Source: Pseudosulfitobacter pseudonitzschiae
GTDB taxonomy: Bacteria > Pseudomonadota > Alphaproteobacteria > Rhodobacterales > Rhodobacteraceae
Direction: 5' to 3'
Assembly: GCF_002222635.1 (NCBI RefSeq)
Contig: NZ_CP022418.1
Span: forward strand, 220,778-284,777
DNA: 64,000 nt
The notes under the pieces: generated by a model
Told to the model about the DNA's origin: nothing
Seen by the model: the letters and a program-made list of their open reading frames with translations, nothing else
Database searches by the model: none
Made by a program: the position numbers and the translations under genes
In this document: positions 34,580-43,829 of the stretch, in pieces
How positions within the stretch are numbered: the stretch's first letter is position 1
Layout of the letters: every line of letters begins with the position of its first letter

Positions 34580-35312
34580 AGTCCGGGGGTTGTCCAAGCG
34601 GTTTGGCGGTTTGACAGTGGCCGAGGATATCGACTTCGATCTGAGACCGGGTGATCGCAAGGCGCTGATCGGTCCCAACGGCGCAGGCAAGAGTACTTTC
34701 TCGAACCTTGTAACTGGCATCATCGCCCCGTCTTCCGGAACCATCCGGTTTGATGGCAGCGACATCCGTTCCTGCAACGAGGCTCAGCGCGTCAAGCTGG
34801 GGATCGCCAAGACCTTTCAGATCACCAACCTATTTCGCGAACTCACCGTGCGCGAGAACCTGCGCCTGCCGATCCTGGAACGAAAAGGCAAAGGCTATCG
34901 CTTTTTCAAACGCGCCAATAGCGATACCAGGATCGAAGCCGAAGTTTCTGCCCTTCTCGAACAATTTGCCCTTGCAGCTTTGGCCGACACCAAGGTGGCC
35001 GATCTCGCCTATGGGCAACAACGCCTGATAGAGCTTGCCCTGACCTTGGCGCTCAAGCCGCGCGTGCTGATCCTTGATGAACCGGCAGCGGGGGTGCCTT
35101 CGTCGGAGACACATTTGATCATCGACGCTTTGGAGCGGCTACCTGCTGACCTAGCGGTCTTGATTATCGAACATGATATGGATCTTGTCTTCCGCTTGGC
35201 CAGCCAGATCGTTGTGCTGGTCCAGGGCCGCATCCTCACCGAGGGCACGCCTGCTGAGATCGCGGCGAACGAGAGGGTCCGTGAACTTTACCTCGGAGGT
35301 AGCCATGACTGA
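34566..35312 (+). CDS. Liv-type ABC transporter ATPase (LivG-like)
   Basis: A 248-residue ATPase. Walker A is GPNGAGKST, followed by AKTFQITNLFRELTVREN (typical LivG Q-loop region); the signature is VADLAYGQQRLIELALTLAL and Walker B VLILDEPAAGVPSSE. The usual LivG ending is present (EGTPAEIAANERVRELYLGG). It starts inside the end of the permease gene and overlaps LivF by 8 nt. Confidence 0.92.
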   Translation: MLGLEVRGLSKRFGGLTVAEDIDFDLRPGDRKALIGPNGAGKSTFSNLVTGIIAPSSGTIRFDGSDIRSCNEAQRVKLGIAKTFQITNLFRELTVRENLRLPILERKGKGYRFFKRANSDTRIEAEVSALLEQFALAALADTKVADLAYGQQRLIELALTLALKPRVLILDEPAAGVPSSETHLIIDALERLPADLAVLIIEHDMDLVFRLASQIVVLVQGRILTEGTPAEIAANERVRELYLGGSHD

Positions 35313-36012
35313 CGGTCTGATCCTGTCAAACGTGACTGCGGGCTATGGCCCAACCTATGTCTTAGATCGCGTGAACCTTTCATTGCTTCCCGGCGACCGT
35401 TTGGCCGTGATTGGACGCAATGGCGCGGGCAAGACCACACTTTTGTCGACGATTATGGGACTGGCGAAGCTGCATAACGGCTCAATCCAGCTTCATGGCA
35501 AACCGATACAGGCATTGTCACCTCATCAACGATCAAGTCTGGGGCTGGGTCTTGTGCCTCAAACGCGCGATATTTTCCGGTCCCTTACGGTCGAGGAGAA
35601 CCTGCTTGCCGTAAAGCGCGGCACCGCCACACTGGATGAGGCCTACAGCATGTTTCCTCGCCTCAAGGAACGTCGCAAGAATGGTGGAGGACAGTTGTCA
35701 GGAGGCGAACAGCAGATGCTGTCCATCGCGCGCACGCTGATGACCGGTCCTGAAATCCTGTTGCTGGATGAGCCGCTCGAAGGGCTTGCGCCCGTCATCT
35801 GCGAGCAACTCATGCAGGTGTTCGAGAATATCGCAAGTGATGGCCGCCGTTCTGTCGTTTTCGTCGAACAACACGCCACCGCGGCTCTTCGATTTGCCGA
35901 CCGCGCTATCCTGATGGCCAACGGCGCCATCGTCCACGAAGGACCAGCCGCAGATTTGCTGGCCCGTCCCGATCTGCTCAACCGCCACATCGGCGTTGCG
36001 CTCAGCACTTGA
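35305..36012 (+). CDS. Liv-type ABC transporter ATPase (LivF-like)
   Basis: A 235-residue ATPase. Walker A is GRNGAGKTT, the conserved LGLVPQTRDIFRSLTVEENL follows, the signature is LSGGEQQMLSIARTLM and Walker B LLLDEPLEGLAPVI. ATG 35305 has CGGAGGT upstream. It completes the ABC importer, and the P450 gene follows after only 11 nt, so uptake and oxidation genes are one transcription unit. Confidence 0.92.
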   Translation: MTDGLILSNVTAGYGPTYVLDRVNLSLLPGDRLAVIGRNGAGKTTLLSTIMGLAKLHNGSIQLHGKPIQALSPHQRSSLGLGLVPQTRDIFRSLTVEENLLAVKRGTATLDEAYSMFPRLKERRKNGGGQLSGGEQQMLSIARTLMTGPEILLLDEPLEGLAPVICEQLMQVFENIASDGRRSVVFVEQHATAALRFADRAILMANGAIVHEGPAADLLARPDLLNRHIGVALST

Positions 36013-36023
36013 AAGGACAGACC

Positions 36024-37247
36024 ATGACCTTGATCGAAGGCCATCGCTCGCTGACCCCGGATGCGGGCATTCCCGTTCTGGACATCGACCCCTATGCCGA
36101 CGCAACGCTGCGCAATCCCACGCCGTATTACACCGCGCTGCGTGATGCAGGGCCGCTGGTTTATGTTCCGCATTACAATGTTCTGGCGGTGGGGCGCTAC
36201 GAGGAAACGCGTCAGACATTTTCGGATCATGAAACCTTTGTCTCTTCGCGCGGCATCGGCCTGAACGACTTCAATCTCGAAAAGCCGTGGCGTCCGCCCT
36301 CGATCATTCTTGAGGTGGACCCACCGGATCACACAAAGACCCGTAAAGTGATGTCCAAAGCGCTGTCGCCAAAGGTCGTGCGAACTCTGATGGACGATTT
36401 TCTGGCCACGGCAGAGGCGCTGGTGGACCGTCTTTTGGAGCAATCCGAGATCGAAGGGGTCGCAGATCTGGCCGAGGCCTTTCCAACCGCGGTCTTCCCG
36501 CGGGCTGTCGGCATGAAGGACGTCAATCCGCGCCACCTTGTCGACTACGGCGCTATTGTTTTCAACGCCGTCGGACCAGACAATAGTCCGCGCCGACAAG
36601 CGATGTCGCGTGCAGCCGAGGTGGGCGGATGGATTTCTGCAGCCTGCGCTCGGGGTCGTCTGACCGATGATGGCCTTGGGGCGCAGGTATATGCTGCGGC
36701 TGACGCAGGTGAAATCACGTCGGACGAGGCTGGAATGCTCGTCCGATCATTTCTCTCGGCCGGGGTGGATACCACGGTTACGGGTATCGGCAACGCGTTG
36801 TGGTGCTTTTCGCAGAACCCATCACAATGGGAGGCGCTGAAGGCCGACCCGTCACTGGTCCGACCAAGTTTCGAGGAGGTTTTGCGCTATACCTCCCCTG
36901 TGCACACCTTCCTACGCACCGCCAACATCGACACCCACATCGCGGACCATCCGGTGCCAGAGGGTGCCAAGATCATGTGCGTTTTGGGGGCAGCTAATAT
37001 GGACCCTGTCAAATGGGGTGATCCAGATGTCTTCCGCGTCGACCGCAGGCCCACCGGACATATGGCTTTTGGTGCCGGTATCCACGGATGTGTTGGGCAG
37101 AACATTGCAAGAGGCGAACTGGAGGCTTTGTTGTCGGTTCTAGCGCGCAAAGTCGCCCGGATCGAACCCGCAGGTGACGCCGTCTGGCGACCGAACAACG
37201 CCATTCGCGCACTTGACCGGCTCCCTTTGAAACTGATCCCGAACTGA
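36024..37247 (+). CDS. Cytochrome P450 (class I, CYP199-like)
   Basis: A 407-residue soluble P450. The I-helix is FLSAGVDTTVTG (oxygen-activating Asp-Thr), the K-helix ExxR is in SFEEVLRYTSPV, and the haem loop is MAFGAGIHGCVGQNIARGE with the cysteine ligand at residue 356. Overall pattern and linked redox genes resemble the CYP199 group, which O-demethylates or hydroxylates para-substituted benzoates. That substrate class is inference. AAAGGA precedes ATG 36024; the TTG 15 nt upstream is rejected. Confidence 0.9.
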   Translation: MTLIEGHRSLTPDAGIPVLDIDPYADATLRNPTPYYTALRDAGPLVYVPHYNVLAVGRYEETRQTFSDHETFVSSRGIGLNDFNLEKPWRPPSIILEVDPPDHTKTRKVMSKALSPKVVRTLMDDFLATAEALVDRLLEQSEIEGVADLAEAFPTAVFPRAVGMKDVNPRHLVDYGAIVFNAVGPDNSPRRQAMSRAAEVGGWISAACARGRLTDDGLGAQVYAAADAGEITSDEAGMLVRSFLSAGVDTTVTGIGNALWCFSQNPSQWEALKADPSLVRPSFEEVLRYTSPVHTFLRTANIDTHIADHPVPEGAKIMCVLGAANMDPVKWGDPDVFRVDRRPTGHMAFGAGIHGCVGQNIARGELEALLSVLARKVARIEPAGDAVWRPNNAIRALDRLPLKLIPN

Positions 37248-37258
37248 AGAGAAATACT

Positions 37259-37582
37259 ATGATCAAAGTGACCTACATCCAGCCTGACGGCCGTGAGGCA
37301 ACTGTAAAAGCCCGCCCCGGCGATAGCGTAATGCAGACCGCGCTGAACAACAACGTGCCCGGTATCATTGCTGAATGCGGCGGCTCCATGGCGTGCGCCA
37401 CTTGCCATGTCTACGTGGCCGAGGCGTGGCAGACTCAAGCCGGCGCCCGAAAGGACGGCGAGGAAGACATGCTTGATTGTGCCATGTCCGAAATGAGGGA
37501 CACCTCGCGCCTGTCTTGTCAGATCAAGCTGACCGAGGCGCTTGATGGATTGCGTGTATACCTTCCGGAGGAACAGGGGTGA
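37259..37582 (+). CDS. [2Fe-2S] ferredoxin
   Basis: A 107-residue adrenodoxin/putidaredoxin-type ferredoxin with the cluster ligands in ECGGSMACATCHVYV (C-x5-C-x2-C) and the fourth cysteine in TSRLSCQIKL. It should pass electrons from the reductase encoded next to the P450 encoded before. Its stop overlaps the reductase start (GTGA). Confidence 0.93.
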   Translation: MIKVTYIQPDGREATVKARPGDSVMQTALNNNVPGIIAECGGSMACATCHVYVAEAWQTQAGARKDGEEDMLDCAMSEMRDTSRLSCQIKLTEALDGLRVYLPEEQG

Positions 37583-38760
37583 CATCTGGACGGATCGTCA
37601 TTGTCGGAGCTGGTCAGGGCGGACTTCAAGCTGCGGTTTGTCTTCGCCAGGAAGGGTATCTAGGTCCAATCACTCTGATCGGCAGCGAAAACCATCTCCC
37701 TTACCAACGTCCGCCGTTGTCAAAGGCTTATCTCAAGACCGGTCAAGCTGATAGCCTGCGATTGCGGCCGCTCAGTTTTTTCAACGATCAAAATATCACT
37801 CTTCTGCTTGGCAATGCGGTCACCAATATAGATCCTGCAACGCAGCAGGTGGCGCATTGTTCTGGCACCCTCGTCTACGATCATTTGATCCTTGCCATGG
37901 GCACCCGCAATTTGCGACCGGACATTCCCGGCCTTGAGCACGCGTTAGACCTGCGCACTTTGGACGACGCCGAAAGACTGAGGCTGGCAATGATTGATGC
38001 ACACAGCGTAGCTGTTATCGGCGGTGGCTTCATCGGACTTGAATTTGCCGCTGTTGCGCGCGGCTTAGGCCTGCAAGTGACTGTGGCCGAGGCTGCCCCG
38101 CGCCTTATGGCCCGCGTCGTTTCCCCGCAGATGTCAGAGCACTTCTTGAAACTGCACAGGGCCATGGGCACCACCATAATGCTCAACGCTTCGGTTTCTC
38201 AGGTAAACGCTAAGGGGATTGTCGCATGCGGCAGCACTGTGAAGGCGGATCTTGTGGTCTTGGCGGCAGGTGTGCGCCCGAATACGGAATTGGCACAGCA
38301 GGCTGGACTTGCCATTGATAACGGTGTGCGCACTAATGCTCATCTGCTGACCTCTGACCCAGCCATATCCGCGATTGGTGATTGCGCTGCCTTTCCCGAT
38401 CCGGCGACCGGCCGTCTAGTGCGCCTTGAAAGTGTACAGGCGACGACAGACCACGCCAGGCTGATTGCCCGCAGGCTTACCAAGGGATCTTCTGACAAAT
38501 ACACCTCTGTTCCATGGTTCTGGTCGGATCAGGCCGAAAACAAGCTCCAGATCGCTGGCTTTGCCACGCCTGGGGATGTCGCCATCATGCGAGCCGACGG
38601 TGCCGTTTTTTGTTTCGAAGGGGATTATCTCTCGGCTGTTGAAACGGTCAACGACCCGCGCACCCACATGCAAGCGCGCCAACTCTTGGTAGGCGGGGCT
38701 CGTCCCACTCGTGACATCCTCGACAACCAGGGCTATGAAATCTCACCGATCCAGAGGTGA
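37579..38760 (+). CDS. FAD-dependent ferredoxin reductase
   Basis: A 393-residue putidaredoxin-reductase-like flavoprotein. The FAD-binding dinucleotide fold is at RIVIVGAGQGGLQAAVCLRQ, the NADH-binding fold at SVAVIGGGFIGLEFAAVARG (about residue 140-160), and the second FAD motif at AISAIGDCAAFPDP. The C-terminal domain includes VPWFWSDQAENKLQIAGF, typical of this family. The start is GTG overlapping the ferredoxin stop. It completes a three-component P450 system. Confidence 0.93.
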   Translation: MTSGRIVIVGAGQGGLQAAVCLRQEGYLGPITLIGSENHLPYQRPPLSKAYLKTGQADSLRLRPLSFFNDQNITLLLGNAVTNIDPATQQVAHCSGTLVYDHLILAMGTRNLRPDIPGLEHALDLRTLDDAERLRLAMIDAHSVAVIGGGFIGLEFAAVARGLGLQVTVAEAAPRLMARVVSPQMSEHFLKLHRAMGTTIMLNASVSQVNAKGIVACGSTVKADLVVLAAGVRPNTELAQQAGLAIDNGVRTNAHLLTSDPAISAIGDCAAFPDPATGRLVRLESVQATTDHARLIARRLTKGSSDKYTSVPWFWSDQAENKLQIAGFATPGDVAIMRADGAVFCFEGDYLSAVETVNDPRTHMQARQLLVGGARPTRDILDNQGYEISPIQR

Positions 38761-39272
38761 CGATTGTGACGCGACCGCAGAAGATAGAACAACCGATCGA
38801 ACGCATCTCCAGCTCGACACGAAAGCGTGACGGCGTGGTTATTCTTGATATCGATCATTACGCTCCATTCCTACTCAATGCGGTCAGCAACGCATGGGGA
38901 CGAAAAACTTCGGCGATATATCGCCGTGACTTTGGCTTGGGACTTGTTGACTGGCGCGTTATGGCCATGCTCAATATCGAACAGGGCATTACAGCCAGCC
39001 GGATCTGCGATGTAATCCGTCTTGACAAGGCAGCTGTCAGCCGATCTCTCAAACAGTTATCCGAACAGGGTCTCCTCCGCTCCGAACAGCTTTCAAACGA
39101 TCCGCGAAAACGACTGTGGTGGCTTTCGGAGTTGGGCCTAGAAACACATGAAGCAGTGCTCCTCGTGGCCCTTTCATGCGAAAAGAAACTCGTCACTGGT
39201 GTATCACCCACGGATTTGGAGATCTTTCTGAGGGTCATGCGACAAATGCTTACCAACATCGATCCCAAGTAG
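38757..39272 (+). CDS. MarR-family regulator of the P450 operon
   Basis: A 171-residue winged-helix regulator: DWRVMAMLNIEQGITASRIC, RLDKAAVSRSLKQLSEQGLL and SNDPRKRLWWLSELG, the recognition helix and wing of MarR. The start GTG overlaps the reductase stop. As the last gene of the importer-P450 operon it likely senses the imported substrate or its product and acts on the paired palindromes at 31429-31480. Confidence 0.88.
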   Translation: MTIVTRPQKIEQPIERISSSTRKRDGVVILDIDHYAPFLLNAVSNAWGRKTSAIYRRDFGLGLVDWRVMAMLNIEQGITASRICDVIRLDKAAVSRSLKQLSEQGLLRSEQLSNDPRKRLWWLSELGLETHEAVLLVALSCEKKLVTGVSPTDLEIFLRVMRQMLTNIDPK

Positions 39273-39550
39273 GGGTGGAAGTTTCACCGGTCCGGCACAC
39301 CATGCCTCTGCTTTCAGCGCATTTTGTCGGTCGCTCGAAGGGGGAAAGTCAGCCACTTTGACCGTCAGGTAAGGCCGCTCCTTTTCTTGCGCGGGTGCTA
39401 GGTCCGAATGACCGGATCAGGCAACGAGCAACCTCGGGCTATATAGCCGCAGGATTGGTGATCTTTCAGCGGATTTCGAGATCATTGGCAGTTGTGCTAG
39501 CAGACAGCGCCTCCACGAACCATTGCGGTTTAGGTCACCAACCGGACTAG
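39273..39550. other. No gene recognised
   Basis: About 280 bp between the MarR gene and the ParB-like fragment, with no supported frame. It contains the end of the catabolic operon and the junction into plasmid debris. Confidence 0.35.
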
Positions 39551-39926
39551 GTTATCCACCCCGACATCCGCGCCGCGGCCCGGGCCAAGATGATCACGCT
39601 CGATACGATGAAGGCCTTCGCCGAGCACCCGAGCCAGGAGGCGCAGCGCGAGGTCTTCGAGGCGCTCACGAAAGACGGCGGCTATCTGCAGGCCTATACC
39701 GTCCGTCAGGCCCTCAAATCCCGCGGCGTGCAGGTCAGCGATGATATTGGGGCTTTCGTGCGCGAAGACTACGAGGCGCGCGGCGTCGCCGTCGCGGCTG
39801 ACCTTCTGGAAGAGCATTCCGTGCTTGAGGATGCGGCTCTGGTCGAGACCATCTTGCTCGAGAAGCTCGGTGCAGCCGCCGAGGACGCCCGTATGAGGCT
39901 GGGCTTGGCGGATTGCGTGACCGGGC
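39551..39926 (+). pseudogene. Internal fragment of a second large ParB-like protein
   Basis: The frame reads VIHPDIRAAARAKMITLDTM, KAFAEHPSQEAQREVFEALT, and VRQALKSRGVQVSDD. It then gives [20 protein letters not shown], the middle part of the same family of large plasmid ParB-like proteins as the gene at 27936-30114, but a different paralogue. Both ends are missing. At about 39926 it is joined directly to a recombinase fragment. Confidence 0.65.
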
Positions 39927-40487
39927 GATGCTGCATCTGGCCTATGCTGCGGGCTTGAGGGCGTCCGAGCTGCTCGCAGTGCGAATGGGCGATTTTCCTG
40001 AAGGCTCGTTTTCCAGCGTGCGGATTCTTGGCAAGGGTCGGCGGGAGCGGATTCTGCCGCTCTGGAAAGAGACCCAGGCCGCCATTCGCGCGTGACTGGC
40101 TGTCCGGCCAGGCGATGCGGGGCCGGAACTATTCCTGAACTGTGATGGTCGCCAGATGACACGGGACGGGTTCGCCTACAGGCTCCGGCAGCAAGTGGTG
40201 ACAGCTGAACGCTCGGCGCCGTCGATCGCCGCAAAGCACGTCACCCCGCATGTGCTACGACACAGCTGTGCGATGCATACACTTCAGTCAACCGGCGATG
40301 TCCGCAAGGTCGCGCTCTGGCTCGGCCATGCCAGCATCCAGACAACGGAGATGTATCTGCGCGCGGACCCGACCAAGAAGCTCGCGCTCTTGGATGCCCA
40401 TCAGCACCGTTGATCAAACCGGGCAAGTTCCGGGAACCCTCGGACAAGCTGATGCAGATATTGGCCATCGCCACGCAGCGTTCCTGA
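39913..40487 (+). pseudogene. Tyrosine recombinase (Xer/Rit-like), truncated with stop and frameshift
   Basis: Catalytic-domain residues [20 protein letters not shown] and [20 protein letters not shown] are followed by TGA at 40093-40095 where W is expected. The same frame then continues with HVTPHVLRHSCAMHTLQSTG, VALWLGHASIQTTEMYLRAD to 40413. A further shift near 40405 gives KPGKFREPSDKLMQILAIAT, the usual C-terminal tail, to TGA 40485. The N-terminal domain is absent. It is inactive. Confidence 0.7.
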
Positions 40488-40527
40488 CTGAACGCGTAAC
40501 ATTTGGCGTCCCGCGTCCGGCGGGGCG

Positions 40528-43089
40528 CTATTCCATCACATAGCCGAGCGCCCGATAGCCTGTTCGTCGCTTGGCCGCCATTCTGGACAGGACCGGAACC
40601 GAACTGTCGACATAGTCGACCACCAGGACGTCTTTCTTTCCGTCATGCTGCCGATGCAACCTGCCGACATATTGCGCCAGCGTGCCTTTCCAGGCGATCG
40701 GCATCGTCAGGAACAGGGTGTCGAGCCGCGCATCATCGAAGCCCTCACCGATGTAGCGCCCTGTAGCGAGGATCAGCCGTTCCTCATCGTCATCGACAGT
40801 CAGCGCCGCATGCGCGGCCTTCCGGTCCTTTGCGGACATGCCGCCGCGGAGCACGACAATGTTCTTCGCAAATCGGGAGAACCGGTCCTGAAGATACTGG
40901 AGGTGATCCTTCCGTTCGGTCAGCACGATCGGCGAGCGTTTGGCCTCCAGTGATTTCAGCACATCGTCGAAGATCAGATCGTTTCGAGCAGGGTCCTCCG
41001 CTAAAGCAGCATAAATTGCAGGTATGGATGGGCGCTCCGCCATGGCGAGGGGCTCAGGCAAACGGAATCTCGTGTGACGTTCACGCGCCCGATGGTGAAT
41101 GCCACTTTCGGCGGCCTGCGATTTGGCGCTCACCTGATGGCGCACGGGGCCGCATTGCATGAAGATGATCGGATGATGTCCGTCTTTTCGGGCGACGGTC
41201 GCCGACAACCCGGTGACGTAGCGCGCCTTCGATCTGCGGGCGACCAGTTCAAAGCTTGACGCAGACAGATGATGGCATTCATCGACGATAAGGTGTCCGT
41301 AGTCGGCAGCAATGTCGTCTACTTCGCCTTTGCGGACCAGGCTCTGGATCAGCGCCACGTCGATCACACCGGTAGGTTTGCGTTTGCCGCCGCCGATGGT
41401 GCCGATCAGCTTCGGGTCGATCTGCAGAAAGGACTTCAGCCGCTCGACCCATTGGTTTAGCAGTTCCCGGCGGTGAACCAGCACCAGTGTATTGCGTGCA
41501 CGGTGTGCGATCAGCGCCGAGGCCACGACCGTCTTGCCGAATGCGGTCGTGGCGGCAAGCACACCGGTATCATGTTCGGCCAGGGCGTCAAACGCTCGCG
41601 TTTGCGGCGGGCGAAGTTCGCCACGGAAGCGGACCGTCTCCGGCAAGCGGGTTCCGTCTGCACGTAAATCGTCCAGGTCGGCTGTCGCACCGTGATCGGA
41701 CAGGAACCCGATCGCTTCGTCGAAGCAGCCGCGCGGCAGGGCGACGTGTCGGGGATGCAGTTCGGCACAGGACACAATTCGCGGCTTGCCGAATGTCGGC
41801 AGCCGCATCGCCTGGGCGCGATAGAATTCGGGGTTCTGGAACGCGGCCAGCCGGACCAGTTGGGCAATCATGGCCGAAGGCAGCTCTGAGCGGTCGAGAT
41901 AGATCTGGTCTGCGACTGTCACCTTGATGGTTTGCGGGATGGGCACATCCAGACGTCGTGGCGTGCTGTGGCGTGACGGAGACATCTTCCAGGGCTCATT
42001 CGCCTGTTCGTCATCCACCGGCATGCGCACGCCCAACACCCGCCCGGAAAGCTCCGCCGTTTCGACGAGGTCACTCACCGCTGACGCCGACATTCTCGGC
42101 AGGGAAGACAAAAAGGCCCACTGATCGTCAAAGGGCCGCATTCCCGCGTCCACAAAGACGCTGTTGCCAGCCTTGCGCGCAGTGTTCTGAAGCGGCAGTG
42201 CGATCAGATTGCCGAAACCGCCGAGCGGCATGATATCCTGGTTTGGAAACAGCCGGTCATAGGAGGCAAAGCCAATCTCCGGCCGCCTTTCCATCGTTTC
42301 CGTGATCAAAACCGATCCGAGCTGGCGCGCCAGACGGGCGGACACGGGTTCTGAGAAGAAGATCCAGACATGACCGCCGTTGCCCGATCTCGACCGCTCC
42401 AGCGCTGCAGGGACTCCCTTTGCTCGACAGGTTTCCAGCAGCGCACTGGCGTCTTCCGCCCAGGATGCCTTGTCAAAATCCGCAGCAAGAAACCAGCATG
42501 TATCACCCTGGAGCAGCGGGTAGACGCCCGCGACAAAATCCCCGCTGCGTCCATCATCACCGCGCAGGTGTTTTTCCATGATGCACTCATTCGGCGGGAT
42601 GAACTTCTGATGTGGGCACTCGCCGCATTTGACCTTCGGCTTGCCGCAAATGTCTTTCACCCATTCGTTGGCACAAGCAGGCGAATATCCTGAGCGTTCG
42701 GTCTTCCTGTTTTCCCACCGCACAGGAAACACGTCAGGCCGACCGGCGAATAGACTTCGGAACAGATCGACCTTTTCATGCGACGGCGAACTGTTCGTCA
42801 CCGGAGCGTCCTCGAAGGAAGGCTGTTTCACGGCTGGCGCGTGCTCAGCGGCGAGGCGAACCTCGAGGGACGCCATTTCGCGCTGAAGCTGCTGCCGTTC
42901 GGCATCCAGATTGGCTAGACGCGCTCGAACCCGCGCCATTTCCGCCTCGATGTTGCTCTTTTCTGCCACCGCGGTTTCCACCCAATCCTTTCCGTCCCGT
43001 CCAGCATAAATCGGGAAAGCGGCTCGCGTAAGCAGGCTTTCCCGATCGTCAGCACGGCCGCCGAGCGGAGAGTTGGAGGGGGAGTTCAT
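40528..43089 (-). CDS. TOTE-type primase-helicase (AEP primase + SF2 helicase)
   Basis: An 853-residue protein. It has an N-terminal coiled coil (about 40-85), then an archaeo-eukaryotic primase-like domain with a Cys cluster (C139, C148, C155, C158), the metal motif FLAADFDKASW (D204, D206) and SGNGGHVWIFF (H240). A superfamily 2 helicase follows with Walker A ATTAFGKT (K519) and DECHH (D603, E604), and a late helicase motif YVGRLHRQHDGKKD. This domain order matches the TOTE conflict-system proteins and suggests genome defence or element competition. ATG 43089 has AAGGAC upstream; the 121-residue upstream extension is rejected. Confidence 0.85.
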   Translation of the reverse strand: MNSPSNSPLGGRADDRESLLTRAAFPIYAGRDGKDWVETAVAEKSNIEAEMARVRARLANLDAERQQLQREMASLEVRLAAEHAPAVKQPSFEDAPVTNSSPSHEKVDLFRSLFAGRPDVFPVRWENRKTERSGYSPACANEWVKDICGKPKVKCGECPHQKFIPPNECIMEKHLRGDDGRSGDFVAGVYPLLQGDTCWFLAADFDKASWAEDASALLETCRAKGVPAALERSRSGNGGHVWIFFSEPVSARLARQLGSVLITETMERRPEIGFASYDRLFPNQDIMPLGGFGNLIALPLQNTARKAGNSVFVDAGMRPFDDQWAFLSSLPRMSASAVSDLVETAELSGRVLGVRMPVDDEQANEPWKMSPSRHSTPRRLDVPIPQTIKVTVADQIYLDRSELPSAMIAQLVRLAAFQNPEFYRAQAMRLPTFGKPRIVSCAELHPRHVALPRGCFDEAIGFLSDHGATADLDDLRADGTRLPETVRFRGELRPPQTRAFDALAEHDTGVLAATTAFGKTVVASALIAHRARNTLVLVHRRELLNQWVERLKSFLQIDPKLIGTIGGGKRKPTGVIDVALIQSLVRKGEVDDIAADYGHLIVDECHHLSASSFELVARRSKARYVTGLSATVARKDGHHPIIFMQCGPVRHQVSAKSQAAESGIHHRARERHTRFRLPEPLAMAERPSIPAIYAALAEDPARNDLIFDDVLKSLEAKRSPIVLTERKDHLQYLQDRFSRFAKNIVVLRGGMSAKDRKAAHAALTVDDDEERLILATGRYIGEGFDDARLDTLFLTMPIAWKGTLAQYVGRLHRQHDGKKDVLVVDYVDSSVPVLSRMAAKRRTGYRALGYVME

Positions 43090-43215
43090 GGGGGATGTCC
43101 TTCTGCGGTTGAGAGCAGAGGCATCATGATTATCCAAAGTGGAAACCCGAAAATGAATTAGCAGAATAACAGGTTGAAATCCCGAACTTCGCATAACGGT
43201 GACGCGGCATATTAT

Positions 43216-43443
43216 GTCTTGGGCTATCTCGAACAGGCCTTCCCGATTCATGCGCAAAAGCTGGTCGAGATCGACGGCAATATGGTGGCGGAACCTTTGC
43301 GGGAGACCGGCGCGCTGGTTGTCTCCCGCGAGGCGCTCGCCCTGCGCGATGCGGCCATGATGGAGTTGATGACGCTCGCCCCGATCCCCTCGGCGCTCGA
43401 CCAGATCCTCTGGGCCTTTGGCGACGAGGCCGTGGCTGAATCT
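43216..43443 (+). pseudogene. Fragment of strawberry-notch-like plasmid helicase/methylase
   Basis: The frame reads YVLGYLEQAFPIHAQKLVEI, REALALRDAAMMELMTLAPI and SALDQILWAFGDEAVAE. It then leaves the homology abruptly. This matches an internal piece of the large strawberry-notch helicase family carried by alphaproteobacterial plasmids. The break at about 43440 coincides with the start of IS3 transposase sequence, so an insertion removed the rest. Confidence 0.55.
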
Positions 43444-43829
43444 CAGCACCATCCTCGACGATTACAGCCGCTACATCATTGCCTGGAAACTCTGCACAAA
43501 CATGCGTGCTGAGGATGTCACCAACACGATCGAGTTGGCCCTGGCAGCATCAGGCTGCGACCGGGCCGTGGTCCGACACAAACCCCGTCTGCTCAGCGAC
43601 AACGGATCCTGTTACATCTCTGGCGATCTGGCCAAATGGCTGGAGGATCAGAAGATGGACCATGTTCGCGGAGCGCCATTCCACCCGCAAACCCAGGGCA
43701 AAATAGAACGATGGCATCAGACCATGAAGAATCGTGTTCTGCTGGAGAATTACTACCTGCCCGGTGATCTCGAGCGACAGATCGGGGACTTCGTCGACTA
43801 CTACAATAACCAGCGTTACCACGATGGGG
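43444..43829 (+). pseudogene. IS3-family transposase OrfB, left part (interrupted)
   Basis: Residues LNLSTILDDYSRYIIAWKLC, RLLSDNGSCYISGDLAKWLE and FHPQTQGKIERWHQTMKNRV form the integrase core with the D-D-E spaced residues (D in LDDYS, D in SDNG, E in KIERW). The N-terminal part is missing. The gene is split by an IS110 element after YNNQRYH and resumes at about 45215 with SLNNVTPADVYFGRDK. Confidence 0.75.
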
